Source of the DNA: Streptomyces sp. MspMP-M5
GTDB lineage: Bacteria > Actinomycetota > Actinomycetes > Streptomycetales > Streptomycetaceae
NCBI RefSeq assembly: GCF_000373585.1
Contig: NZ_KB891885.1
Location: forward strand, 62,001 to 126,000
DNA length: 64,000 nt
Direction of reading: 5' to 3'
A program made the translations under genes and the position numbers. The notes beneath the pieces were generated by a model. The model made no database searches. It was not told the DNA's origin and saw only the letters and a list, made by a program, of their open reading frames with translations. Positions 24,937 through 33,521 of this stretch are shown here, one piece after another. Every line of letters begins with the position of its first letter. Within the stretch, counting starts at the first letter, position 1.

Positions 24937-25111
24937 CGGTGGGCGGTTGTCCGTTCGGTGCGGGGCCAGGGTTAGGGCAGGTTCACCCTGACGGGTGACG
25001 GAGTTGTCCACAGCTGCGGGGCCGTCCACAGGCCGGAGCGGGCGGCGGCGGAGTGCGGCACGGTGGTGATCGCCGGGTCCGAACCGCGGGCCCGCTTCCG
25101 CACCCCAGGCG

Positions 25112-25363
25112 GTGATGACCATGCCCTCGCCCACCCCGACCCCGCCCCTGCCCACTCCCCCGCGGTGTGAAGTGCCGCACTTCGCCCCGGTCCGCGTGGG
25201 CGGCATCCGCACCCGATGGCGCGGGCCGGCCCGCCGGCGCCTGCTCGCCGCCGCCCTCGCCGCAACCGCCGCAGCACTGGCCACCGGCCTGTCGCACGAC
25301 CCGATCCACACCGCGTCCGCTCCCTCCGCCCGTCCCGCCGCGGCACCCTGCGGGGGGTGGTGA
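25112..25363 (+). CDS. Small membrane protein, possible remnant of a CpaB/SAF-domain gene
   Basis: 83 residues. A Pro/Thr-rich start is followed by a basic patch (TRWRGPARRR), one hydrophobic helix (about 44-60) and a short Ala/Pro tail. The N-terminal half resembles the beginning of the CpaB/SAF-domain membrane proteins often found beside mscL in Streptomyces. The SAF domain itself is absent and no continuation was found in another frame. It is therefore either a short membrane protein or the remnant of a truncated gene. ATG 25112 and ATG 25118 are both possible. Confidence 0.4.
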   Translation: MMTMPSPTPTPPLPTPPRCEVPHFAPVRVGGIRTRWRGPARRRLLAAALAATAAALATGLSHDPIHTASAPSARPAAAPCGGW

Positions 25364-25804
25364 CGGTGCCGGGACCGCGTCAAGATCGAGTGGCGTCCCT
25401 CGTCCGGGGACGCGAGACTTCTCCGAGTGGCGGGGCACCTGCCGCGCGCCCGTTACGAGGGCGCGCCCGCACCACCGATACCGATGCCGCTATCGGCACC
25501 GCCGCACCGATCGCCGCCGCGAGGGCCCTGCCGAGCGGACGGATCCGCCGCTGCCCCGCGGCTCCCCGCTTCCGTCCGGCCATCCCTCCGTCTCCTGCGA
25601 GCCGACCTCCGCACGGCCCGGTCACGGTCCCGGCCTCCGGGATCCGCCGCCCCCGTACGGGTCTCCGCACCGGTATCCGTAGGGGTGCGCCGGTCGCTCG
25701 CCGGTCCGTGTGGCGCGATTGGACACCGCTGCCCCGCCCTGCCGTAAGTTGCGGTGCTGATTGTCGGTGCACCGTCCAGAGCAAGCGTGGAAAGAGGCTG
25801 TCAG
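25364..25804. other. Gene-free stretch before mscL
   Basis: 441 bases rich in CCGAT/ATCGG and CCGCC runs. No convincing frame, hairpin or promoter was recognised, apart from the AAAGAGG ribosome site of mscL at its end. Confidence 0.4.
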
Positions 25805-26344
25805 GTGAGCGAGCACAAGAGCGTCCTCCAGGGATTCAAGGAATTCCTGATGCGCGGCAATGTCATCGAACTCGCGGTGGCGGTCGTCGTCGGCGCGGCG
25901 TTCACGAGCATCGTCAACGCGGTCGTGAAGGGCGTCATCAACCCGATCGTCGGTGCCCTCGGCTCGCAGAACCTCGACAACTACCAGACCTGCCTCACCA
26001 CCTGCTCGGTGGACAAGAAGACCGGCCAGTACGTGGACGGGATCTACATCCTGTGGGGCTCGGTGCTCAGCGCGGCGCTGACGTTCCTGATCACGGCGGC
26101 CGTCGTCTACTTCCTCATGATCCTGCCGATGAACAAGTGGAAGGCCCGCCAGGACGCGAAGAAGCCGGTCGACGAGACTCCGGCGGGGCCGACCGAGATC
26201 GAACTGCTCACCGAGATCCGCGATGCCCTGATCGCCCAGCGCGACGGCAACTCCGCAGTTCCAGGAGCCGCAGCAGTCCCGGGGACGGGAGCGGTTCCGG
26301 GGGCGGCTGCCGCGACGATCATTGCGCAGAAGGCCCAGAAGTAG
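25805..26344 (+). CDS. mscL: Large-conductance mechanosensitive channel
   Basis: 179 residues. MscL opens a wide pore when membrane tension rises and protects against osmotic downshock. The N-terminal GFKEFLMRGNVIELAVAVVV and GAAFTSIVNAVV form the amphipathic helix and TM1. The periplasmic loop is longer than in E. coli and has a Cys pair (QTCLTTCSVDKK). TM2 is LSAALTFLITAAVVYFLMIL. The C-terminus has the family helix EIELLTEIRDALIAQ, then a Pro/Gly/Ala-rich repeat tail (about 155-175). GTG 25805 follows AAAGAGG. Confidence 0.95.
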   Translation: MSEHKSVLQGFKEFLMRGNVIELAVAVVVGAAFTSIVNAVVKGVINPIVGALGSQNLDNYQTCLTTCSVDKKTGQYVDGIYILWGSVLSAALTFLITAAVVYFLMILPMNKWKARQDAKKPVDETPAGPTEIELLTEIRDALIAQRDGNSAVPGAAAVPGTGAVPGAAAATIIAQKAQK

Positions 26345-26386
26345 GAGCGGGCACCACGGTCGGCCCTCGCCGCCCCGTCGCCTCGC

Positions 26387-26764
26387 TCAGAGGTGGTGGG
26401 GCGGTTTTTCGTCGAGGAAGCGCGCGAGGTCGGCCGCACTGCCCGAAGCGGTGGGACGCTCGCCCCAGCCGCGATCGGTGTCATCCGAGGACCGCTGGCT
26501 CAGCGGGTCGTCGAAGATCAGGGCCGCGGCCTTCCCGCCGGCCCGCTTGGCGGCGGTGGATGTGGTGGACGCGGTGGCGGCGGTCGACGTCGTGGGGGCC
26601 GTCGACGTGGTCGGGGCGGGCACCGCCGCAACGTCGGCCTCGGCCGCCGGGGTGGCATCCGCGGTGTCCGGGGCGGTGTTCGCCGCGTCCGGGGCGGGGG
26701 TCTCCTGACCGGCCCGGGCGGGCGGCTCGGGCTGGGGCTGCTGCGGCTGGGACTCGGTGCTCAC
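26387..26764 (-). CDS. Conserved hypothetical protein, disordered with conserved C-terminus
   Basis: About 125 residues starting at GTG 26764; TTG 26839 would add 25 Pro-rich residues. The first two thirds are a Pro/Glu/Ala/Thr-rich disordered region with Thr-Ser-Thr-Ala repeats. The last 50 residues are distinctive: AKRAGGKAAALIFDDPLSQR, SSDDTDRGWGERP, SAADLARFLDEKPPHHL. This C-terminus looks conserved among streptomycetes. No enzyme motif is seen; it may be a small soluble adaptor. It converges on mscL with a 42-base gap. Confidence 0.65.
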   Translation of the reverse strand: MSTESQPQQPQPEPPARAGQETPAPDAANTAPDTADATPAAEADVAAVPAPTTSTAPTTSTAATASTTSTAAKRAGGKAAALIFDDPLSQRSSDDTDRGWGERPTASGSAADLARFLDEKPPHHL

Positions 26765-27615
26765 GTCTTCAGGGTACGGGGGAGCGGTAGGGGGAGGCGG
26801 GGGCGTCCCGCGCGGGGGCTGGGTCTGGGTGGAAGCCAATGGGAGAGGGGCAGGCCCCGGCTTCCATGGAGAGCGCGGGGCGGGGCGGCGGCGCCGTCGG
26901 GCGGGCCGGGCTGTCCTCAGGGAGCCCCGGGGGCGGTGACCGATGGTGCTGCGGGCGACGGGCCGGCGAGTGCGAGTGGTCCAGGGCAGCTGGGTGGTCG
27001 GTTCGAAGTGGGGCTAAGGGTTCCAGGTGGCGGTGTCGTGGGTGGGGGTGGGGTGGGGGCGGTGGGTGCCGTGCGGGCGGGTGGGAGGTCCGTGCTCGGC
27101 GTGACCGCGCCCACGGCCAAGCGGCCGGTCGCGTTCGGAACCGGGGAGGGGGTGGGGGTGGGGGGAGTGCCCACGGGTTGTGCGGTGCGGCATGGCTATC
27201 GGGCTTCCGTTGCGGGGGCGGGAATTCCCACGCTAGGAGCGCCTGCGGCGCGTGGCCCGTCGGTTGCGCCATCGGGGTGGTGGGGGGAGGGGAGGGGAGG
27301 GGGCGGGGGGCGGGGCGGACGACGATCAGTCCGCGCCAGGGGCGGGCCTTGCAGGGGCCAGCCCTCTCGGCGGGCCGGTCGTCGCAGCGGCCGGTCATGG
27401 CGGCGGCCGATTCTCGCCGTGGCCAGTCCCCGCAGCGGCCGGTCCTGGCCGTAGCCAGTCCCCGCAGGTGATCGGTCCTCGCAGGGTCGGTCCTCACCGG
27501 GGATCGGTCCTCGCAGTGGCCAGTCCTCCCGGATGCCGGTTCTCACCGGGATCGAACCTCGCGGCGGCCAGTCTTGGCCGTGGCCAGTCCCCGGAGTGGT
27601 CGGGCCGCGGTGTGG
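26765..27615. other. Long gene-poor G-rich stretch with degenerate repeats
   Basis: About 850 bases with G-runs on the plus strand. Several frames stay open only because of composition: their translations are Pro/Arg/Gly-rich without domains. From about 27395 to 27610, imperfect copies of GGCCAGTCCCCGCAG and CGGTCCTCGCAG recur many times. It may be a decayed gene or a repeat region; no function is assigned. Confidence 0.4.
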
Positions 27616-28170
27616 TCAGTCGGTGGCGAGGGCCTCGTGCCACCACTTGTCGCGGCCGGGCTTCCAGGAGACGGGGCGTGAGCAGCGGTTCACGACCAGG
27701 ACGGTGTGCGGCAGGTGGCCGGCGCCGGTGGCAGTGGCGGTGCTCCGCGCCAGGGCGTGGTCCAGCACCGGCTTCACCGGCCGCACGGAACCGTCCCAGA
27801 ACGCCGCGTCCGCCGTGATCAGCACGCCGGTTCTCGACTCCCCCAGGCGCGCGGCCAGTTCGGGGACGGTCAGCGAGACCGGCAGCGTGGTCCGTATCGC
27901 GTCCAGCCGGCCGCAGGCGAGGGTGGCGATCACCGATTCGGGCACCAGCGGCAGGTGCACCGCGACCCGGTCCCCCGCGCGCACCCCGAAGCGGGCGAGT
28001 GCGGTAGCCGCCCGTTCGGCCTGCTGCAGGAGCGCGCCGTGCGTCAGCTCCTCCACGCGACCCGGTTCTCCGTTCCACGTAAGGGCGATCTGCGACGCTT
28101 CGGGCCCTTGCACTTCCCGGGCGTCATCGGCATGCTCTGAGATCACACGGCGCAACATGCGCTTCAGCAT
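27616..28170 (-). CDS. Truncated acetyl-CoA-synthetase-like protein
   Basis: 184 residues starting at ATG 28170 (ATG 28156 is also possible). The sequence ALTWNGEPGRVEELTHGALL, then AATALARFGVRAGDRVAVHL (N-terminal AMP-synthetase region), SVIATLACGRLDAIRT and SRTGVLITADAAFWDG follows the order of acetyl-CoA synthetase from about residue 100 to 280. It ends with SWKPGRDKWWHEALATD, matching the point before the nucleotide-binding core. The P-loop (TSGTTGxPK), adenylate motifs and C-terminal lid are absent, so it cannot be a normal synthetase. It is either a decayed gene or a reused fragment. The frame is intact with typical codon use, which suggests some selection. Confidence 0.6.
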   Translation of the reverse strand: MLKRMLRRVISEHADDAREVQGPEASQIALTWNGEPGRVEELTHGALLQQAERAATALARFGVRAGDRVAVHLPLVPESVIATLACGRLDAIRTTLPVSLTVPELAARLGESRTGVLITADAAFWDGSVRPVKPVLDHALARSTATATGAGHLPHTVLVVNRCSRPVSWKPGRDKWWHEALATD

Positions 28171-28407
28171 GGAGATCGGCGATCAACGATCGCTGAACGT
28201 CCGCTGTACGGCCCGCTCGGCGCCGCACGCGGCTCCACGGGGTCGGCGCCGGACCCTTCTCGCACCCCGCACGGCAGCGCGGAACGTCCTCGTCTCTTCC
28301 TGCCCCGGTCCGGTGCGCTTCACCCCTCCCTCTCTCTGCTTCTCCTTACTTCCTACTTCTTCGTTCAGTGGTTTCCGTTTGCGTGCGTGAAAGAGGGGCG
28401 GATTGGC

Positions 28408-29850
28408 GTGATCACGGCTGTGTGGGCAACGAACGGGCCTACGTCGCAAGGTCGTTGGGCGCGGTGGGCGTTGGCTGTCGGGGCGTTCTGCGTCCAGTTG
28501 GACTCGTTCGCATTGAACGCAGTGTTGCCGGTCGTCCGGGCCGAGTTGGCCGGGCCGCCGGCCGCGGTGCCGTGGGTGGTCGGTGGCTATCTGCTTGCCG
28601 CTGGCGCGTTGATGCCGGTGGCCGGGCGGCTGGCCGATCTCTGGGGACGGCGGCGGATGCTGGTCGTCGGGGCGGCGGTGTTCGGGGTGAGCGCCGTGCT
28701 CTGCGCGCTGGCGCCGTCGTTGCCGTTCCTGGTGGCGGCGCGGGTGGCACAGGGCGCGGGTGGGGCGCTGATCATGCCTGCCGGATTGGCGCTGCTCACC
28801 AACGCCTGCCCGCCCGGCGAGACGCGCCGGGCGACCGGGCGCGCGCTGGGTCTGGCCGGGCTCGCCACCGTCTGCGGCCCGTTCGTCGGTGGGGCGCTGG
28901 CCCAATCGGCGTCCTGGCGGGCGGTGTTCTGGCTGACGGTGCCGTGTGCCGCGGCCACGGTGTGGTGTGCCGGCCGGGCGGACGAGTCCCGCGATCCGGC
29001 CGCCGCGGAGCACCCCCTCGACGTGGCCGGTGCGGTGACCGCGACCGGCGCACTGGTGTGCCTTGCGTGGTGGCTGGAACATGTCGGTGCCTGGGGCTGG
29101 GCGGTGGGTGCGGCGTTACTGGGCGCGCTGTTCGTACGGGCCGAGCGGCGGGCGTCGGCGCCGCTGGTGGATCTCGCGCTGTTCCGGAATCTGCCGTATG
29201 TGACGCTGACCGCGGCCGGGGCGGTGGCCAACGCGGCGACGGTGGCGCTGCTGTATGTGGTCCCGTTGACGCTCCAACAGGGGCGCGGGTGGACGGTGGG
29301 GGAGGCGGGGCTGGGGTTTCTCGCGCCGGCGGCCGCGCTGGCGGTCGGAGGTCCGGTGGCCGGGCGGGTGCGGCCCGGGGCGGGGGTGCCGGTGATGGCG
29401 CTGTGCCTGGCGGCTGCCGGTGGCGCGTTGTGGGCCACGAGGGCTTTTACGGGGACGCTCACAGGGGCGGTGGCCGGGCTGTTGGTGGCCTCGACGGGGG
29501 CCGCGACGGCGCTGGGTGTGGCCGGCGGGCTGACCCTTACGGGGACGCAGGCCGTGGTGCGTCGGGAACGGGCCGGGGAGGCTTCGGGCGTCACGAAGGC
29601 GGTTCTGACGGTTACGGCGGGGTTGGGGTTGGCCCTTACGGGTCCGGGAGGCGGTGGGGCGGTGCCTGTGGGTGGCGGGGCGGTGTCCTCGGATGCGTCA
29701 TTGGCGCCGTCGGCCCCTTTGGCGTCGTTGGCGCCGTTGCCGTCGCTGGTGGTGCCGGCGGTGGGGTGCTTGGTGGGGGCGGTACTGGTCGCGCTGGTGG
29801 CGATACGAGGGGGATGGGAAGGAAGAGGGAGAGGGAGCGCGGGCGAGTGA
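28408..29850 (+). CDS. MFS drug-efflux transporter, EmrB/QacA (DHA) type
   Basis: About 480 residues, GTG 28408 (with AGAGGGG upstream) or GTG 28387. Motif C-like and A-like elements are present: QLDSFALNAVLPVV at TM1, GRLADLWGRRRMLVVG in loop 2-3, ALIMPAGLALL and TVCGPFVGGALAQSASWRAVFWL (antiporter motif C region, split across TM5). Some 12-14 membrane helices are seen. An Ala/Ser/Pro-rich stretch interrupts the last helices (about residue 425-455). It probably exports drugs or metabolites by proton antiport. It stands alone, with no regulator adjacent. Confidence 0.85.
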   Translation: MITAVWATNGPTSQGRWARWALAVGAFCVQLDSFALNAVLPVVRAELAGPPAAVPWVVGGYLLAAGALMPVAGRLADLWGRRRMLVVGAAVFGVSAVLCALAPSLPFLVAARVAQGAGGALIMPAGLALLTNACPPGETRRATGRALGLAGLATVCGPFVGGALAQSASWRAVFWLTVPCAAATVWCAGRADESRDPAAAEHPLDVAGAVTATGALVCLAWWLEHVGAWGWAVGAALLGALFVRAERRASAPLVDLALFRNLPYVTLTAAGAVANAATVALLYVVPLTLQQGRGWTVGEAGLGFLAPAAALAVGGPVAGRVRPGAGVPVMALCLAAAGGALWATRAFTGTLTGAVAGLLVASTGAATALGVAGGLTLTGTQAVVRRERAGEASGVTKAVLTVTAGLGLALTGPGGGGAVPVGGGAVSSDASLAPSAPLASLAPLPSLVVPAVGCLVGAVLVALVAIRGGWEGRGRGSAGE

Positions 29851-29919
29851 GTGTCAGGTGAGGAGTGAGGGGAGGGCCGGTTGGTGGGCCGGGGATGCGC
29901 TCCCGGCCCTCCCTAGGGG

Positions 29920-31458
29920 TCAGGCGGGGTTGGCCGGGTCGGTGTAGCCGCCTGAGATGTCGCTGACGTCGGTGAAGCCGTGGGCCTCCAGGAGTGCCGC
30001 CGCGATCAGCGAGCGGTTGCCGCTGCGGCAGTAGAGGATGACCGGGCGCGCCGGGTCCAGTTCGTCGAGCCGGTCGGCGAGGGCGGCCAGCGGGATGTTG
30101 CGGGCGCCGGGCAGGGCGCCCGCGGCGTACTCGGCCGGGTTGCGGACGTCGATCACCTGGAGGCCGTCCACGGGGTCCAGGGGCAGCCGGTCGAGCAGGT
30201 CGGCCATGCCAAGGCGGTTGCTGCGGCGGGTGAGTTCGGGGGCGGCGGCCAGGACGCCGGCCGGGTCGGGCAGATGGCCGAGGACCCGGTCGTAGCCGAT
30301 GCGGGCGAGCCGGAGGCGAGCCTCGTGCTCCTTGCCCGAGGCGGCGAGGAGGACGAGCGGGGTGCCGGGGGCCACCACGCTGCCCGCGTACTCCGCGAAC
30401 CGGGTGTCCAGGCTCGTGTGCAGGGAACCGGCGAGGTGGGCGCGGGCGTAGTCGGCGGCCGGACGGCAGTCGAGCAGTGCGGCGCCCTGTGTGTCGCGGG
30501 CGGTGAGCGCCTCGTCCAGGGTGAGCGGGGCGGGCGGGGCCGGGTCCCGTAGGGGGTGGCCGTCGCGGTTGAGGGCCACGTCGTGCGCGAAGTACCCGGG
30601 TGTGGCGGGCTGTTCGGCGGTGACCAGCCGGACGAAGGCGTCCTGCGGCATGGGCTGGAGGGCGTAGTTGAGGCGACGCTGGTCGCCGAGGGTGGAGCTG
30701 GTCTCGGTGGAGATGCTGCGGCCGCACGCCGAGCCGGCGCCGTGTGCGGGGAAGATCCGGGTCGCGTCCGGGAGGGCCAGCAGTTTGGTGTGCAGGGAGC
30801 GGTAGAGGCGGGCGGCCATGTCCTGCGGGGAGTGCCCGGCGGCGGACAGCAGGTCGGGGCGGCCGACGTCGCCGATGAAGAGGGTGTCGCCGGTCAGGAC
30901 GCCGAACGGGACGTCGTCATCGGGGTTTTCCCGGATGACGAGGCAGATGGATTCCAGGGTGTGGCCGGGGGTGGCGAGGACCGTGAGGGTCACACCGGAT
31001 CGCGGAGCGGGGTCCGAGCCCGATTCGGTCCCTGACGCGGCCCCCGATTCCGCCCCTGACTCGGCCCCGGGCTCCGCCCCTGACTCGGCCCCGGGCTCCG
31101 TCCCTGACTCCGAGCCGGATTGCGCCCCAGGGCGGGGCTGCGGATCGGAGCCCGAGCGGCCCAGGAAGATGCGTTCGCCATCGCGTAACCGCCTGATGGG
31201 GAAGCCGGTTTCAGCGGCCGCGCCGAAGGCGATCTCGGCGCCGGTCGCCCGGGCCGCCTCCAGGTGTCCGGAGAGGAAGTCGGCGTGGATGTGGGTCTCG
31301 ATGACGAGTTCGATGCGCAGGCCGGCCGCCTCGGCGTCGGCCAGGTACTCGTCGATGTCGCGGCGCGGGTCTACGAGGACGGCGCGCCCGGTGTTCTGAT
31401 CACCGATCAGGTACGACGCCTGGGACAGGCAGTCGAGGTAGTACTGCGCGAAGTGCAC
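29920..31458 (-). CDS. Metallo-beta-lactamase/rhodanese fusion (persulfide dioxygenase type)
   Basis: 512 residues, GTG 31458 with GGAGG seven bases upstream. Residues 1-250 form an ETHE1-like metallo-beta-lactamase domain: THIHADFLSGH (H56, H58, D60, H65), TPGHT (H166), GDTLFIGDVGRPD (D191) and FPAHG. Two rhodanese domains follow. The first lacks the active cysteine (LLAASGKEHE); the second has C477 in YCRSGNRS. Such fusions oxidise glutathione- or coenzyme-bound persulfide to sulfite and pass sulfane sulfur. An unusual 50-residue Gly/Ser/Glu/Ala/Pro repeat (101-154) interrupts the lactamase domain. The gene diverges from the GntR-TauE-SQR operon, together forming a sulfide-detoxification set. 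Confidence 0.9.
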   Translation of the reverse strand: MHFAQYYLDCLSQASYLIGDQNTGRAVLVDPRRDIDEYLADAEAAGLRIELVIETHIHADFLSGHLEAARATGAEIAFGAAAETGFPIRRLRDGERIFLGRSGSDPQPRPGAQSGSESGTEPGAESGAEPGAESGAESGAASGTESGSDPAPRSGVTLTVLATPGHTLESICLVIRENPDDDVPFGVLTGDTLFIGDVGRPDLLSAAGHSPQDMAARLYRSLHTKLLALPDATRIFPAHGAGSACGRSISTETSSTLGDQRRLNYALQPMPQDAFVRLVTAEQPATPGYFAHDVALNRDGHPLRDPAPPAPLTLDEALTARDTQGAALLDCRPAADYARAHLAGSLHTSLDTRFAEYAGSVVAPGTPLVLLAASGKEHEARLRLARIGYDRVLGHLPDPAGVLAAAPELTRRSNRLGMADLLDRLPLDPVDGLQVIDVRNPAEYAAGALPGARNIPLAALADRLDELDPARPVILYCRSGNRSLIAAALLEAHGFTDVSDISGGYTDPANPA

Positions 31459-31568
31459 GGTCGGGCCTCCAGGGGTGCGGCGCCCGGGCGCGGCGGTCGG
31501 CCTGTTCGGGCCGGCGGCGTGGGCGGCTGACTGCGCCGTGTATGCCGCTCCGTTGTGCGGATGCACGG

Positions 31569-31580
31569 ATGTACGTACAT
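31569..31580. promoter_or_regulatory. Perfect palindrome, probable GntR operator of the sulfide genes
   Basis: ATGTACGTACAT is a perfect 12-bp palindrome in the 200-base gap between the divergent fusion gene and gntR, followed by TAGGTACC. GntR/HutC-type regulators bind short palindromes of this form. One site could control both arms. Confidence 0.6.
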
Positions 31581-31658
31581 TAGGTACCCGGTTGGCGGGG
31601 GGACAAGCCGAGCCCCTCCCCCGCGGGCCGGACGACGGAACGAGAGGACCGGACCGAG

Positions 31659-32504
31659 ATGACGCCGCCCCAGCCCGAACACCCGGGCGCGCACCGCCGA
31701 CCGGCCCCGCACGCCGGCGACCACGCCCCTTACGGGCCCCGCCCGTTGGACCGCGGCTCCCCGCTGCCCCTCTGGGCGCAGCTCCTGGACGATCTGCGGC
31801 GCCGGATGCACGCCGGCGCGTTCACCGAGGAGTTCCCGGCCGAGCACCGGCTGACGAGCGAGTACGAGGTCAGCCGGCACACCGTCCGGGAGGCGTTGCG
31901 CAAGCTGCGCGCCGACGGCCTGGTGATCGCCGAACGCGGCCGCGCCAGCCGCCTCGACACCCGTCGCATACAGCAGCCGCTCGGCTCCCTCTACAGCCTC
32001 TTCCGCGACCTGGAGGCCCAGGGCGTGGAGCAGCGCAGCGAGGTACTGCGGCTGGAGCGGACCGCGGACGCGACGGTCGCCGGCCACCTGGGGCTCGTGC
32101 CGGACGCGCCCCTGGTCGTGCTGGAGCGACTGCGGCTCGCGGACGGCGAACCGCTCGCCCACGACACCGCCTACGTCCCGGCCGACCTTGCCGAGCCCCT
32201 GGTGGAGGCCGACTTCGGGCACACGTCGCTCTACGGCGAGCTGGCCCGGCGCTGCGGGGTACGGGTCACCGGGGGGCGGGAGCGGATCGCTCCGTTCCTG
32301 CCCGACATCCGGCAGGCGTGGCTGCTCGGGCTGGCCGACCGGGAGGCGGCGTTCGCCATCGAACGCGTCGGGCGGGCCGGGGAGCGGGCGGTGGAGTGGC
32401 GCGAGACGGTGGTCCGCGGCGACCGCTTCGCGTTCGTCGCCGAGTGGTCCGACGCCAGCCGGGCGGTCGCGCTCGCGCCGCGCGCCGCGGCGCCGTCCGC
32501 GTAG
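31659..32504 (+). CDS. GntR-family regulator with UTRA domain (HutC type)
   Basis: 281 residues. A His/Pro-rich leader of 30 residues precedes the winged helix (about 33-105: PLWAQLLDDLRRRMHAGAF, FPAEHRLTSEYEVSRHTVRE, LRADGLVIAERGRASR). The UTRA effector domain follows (about 115-275: LYSLFRDLEAQGVE, PLVVLERLRLADGEPLAHDT, SLYGELARRCG). It is the first gene of an operon with a sulfite exporter and sulfide:quinone oxidoreductase, and it diverges from the persulfide dioxygenase fusion. It therefore likely represses sulfide genes until an inducer binds UTRA. Known sulfide regulators are usually CsoR/CstR or ArsR types, so a GntR here is uncommon. Confidence 0.87.
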   Translation: MTPPQPEHPGAHRRPAPHAGDHAPYGPRPLDRGSPLPLWAQLLDDLRRRMHAGAFTEEFPAEHRLTSEYEVSRHTVREALRKLRADGLVIAERGRASRLDTRRIQQPLGSLYSLFRDLEAQGVEQRSEVLRLERTADATVAGHLGLVPDAPLVVLERLRLADGEPLAHDTAYVPADLAEPLVEADFGHTSLYGELARRCGVRVTGGRERIAPFLPDIRQAWLLGLADREAAFAIERVGRAGERAVEWRETVVRGDRFAFVAEWSDASRAVALAPRAAAPSA

Positions 32505-32513
32505 CCGGCCGCC

Positions 32514-33425
32514 GTGTCCGTTCTCATAGCCGCGACGGCGCTGCCCTGCGGGTTGCTGATCGGCCTGCTGCTCGGTGCCCTCGGCGGCGGCGGTTCGGTG
32601 CTGGCGGTGCCGGCCCTGGTCTATCTGCTGGGCCAGTCCCCGCACGCGGCGACGGCGGGGGCCCTGGTGGTGGTCGCGGTCGGCGCGGTCAGCGGACTGG
32701 TCTGCCACGCCCGCGCGGGCCGGGTCCGGTGGGGCGCGGGCACGGCGTTCGGCGCCCTGGGGACGGCCGGCAGCTTCGCCGGCTCCCGCTGGAGCGCGTC
32801 CCTGGACCCGGGGGTGCTGATGGTGGCGTTCTCGGGGTTGATGCTGGTGGTGGCGGTGGGGATGGTGGTGCGCGGCGCTCGGGGGAACGAGCGGGCGGCG
32901 ACTACGCGAACGGGGCCGAAGGGGCGGCTGATGCGGCCGGGGCCGAAGGGGCTGGCCCGGGTGGCGTCCTTAGGGGATGTGGTGTGCAAGTCCTTAGGGG
33001 GGTGCGTTGGGGAGCAGCGGGCTCAACGGGCTCAGCGGCCCCAACAGCCCCGGCGCCCGCGGCCGCTGCGTACCGCCGTGACCGCCGCGTCCGTCGGGCT
33101 GCTCACCGGGTTCTTCGGGGTGGGCGGCGGCTTCGTCGTCGTGCCGGCGCTCACCCTCGTCCTGGGGCTGGAGATGCCGGTCGCCGTCGGTACCTCGCTG
33201 CTGGTGATACTGATCAACTCCGGGGCCGCGCTGGCGACCCGGGCCGGTACCGGGTCGCTGGACTGGCCCCTGCTGGCCACCCTCGCGGCCTGCGCCGCGG
33301 TCGGCAGCCACCTCGGCAACCGCCTCGCCGGCCGCCTGCGCCCGCGGACCCTCACGACGTCCTTCGCCGCCCTCGTCACCGTCCTGGCCCTGGCCATGGC
33401 GGCTGCCACACTGCCCGACCTCTAG
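32514..33425 (+). CDS. TauE/SafE-family sulfite exporter
   Basis: 303 residues with about eight membrane helices in two halves, each starting with a Gly-rich motif: GLLLGALGGGGSVLAVPALVY at the N-terminus (split) and GLLTGFFGVGGGFVVVPAL in the second half. TauE proteins export sulfite or sulfonate. Export of sulfite made by the persulfide dioxygenase would fit the operon. A Lys/Arg/Gln-rich cytosolic linker (about 122-182) joins the halves and is longer than usual, with repeated GPKG and QRAQRAQRP. GTG 32514 lies ten bases after the gntR stop; the next gene begins 97 bases downstream. Confidence 0.88.
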   Translation: MSVLIAATALPCGLLIGLLLGALGGGGSVLAVPALVYLLGQSPHAATAGALVVVAVGAVSGLVCHARAGRVRWGAGTAFGALGTAGSFAGSRWSASLDPGVLMVAFSGLMLVVAVGMVVRGARGNERAATTRTGPKGRLMRPGPKGLARVASLGDVVCKSLGGCVGEQRAQRAQRPQQPRRPRPLRTAVTAASVGLLTGFFGVGGGFVVVPALTLVLGLEMPVAVGTSLLVILINSGAALATRAGTGSLDWPLLATLAACAAVGSHLGNRLAGRLRPRTLTTSFAALVTVLALAMAAATLPDL

Positions 33426-33521
33426 ATGAGCGAGTCCGAACTCCCGCCTGCCCCGCCCCTCGAGCCCCAACCCCAACCGACCCCCAACACCCCTAACCCA
33501 TCCCGAAGTCAGGAGAAAGAC

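Noticed and set aside
26393..27454. Several long frames in the G-rich region around 26.8-27.5 kb
   Set aside because: Translations on both strands are low-complexity Pro/Arg/Gly strings with no helices, domains or ribosome sites. They are compositional artefacts.
28368..29861. A 497-codon frame overlapping the MFS gene
   Set aside because: The frame at 28408-29850 has MFS motifs and membrane helices; the other is Gly/Arg-rich and without them.
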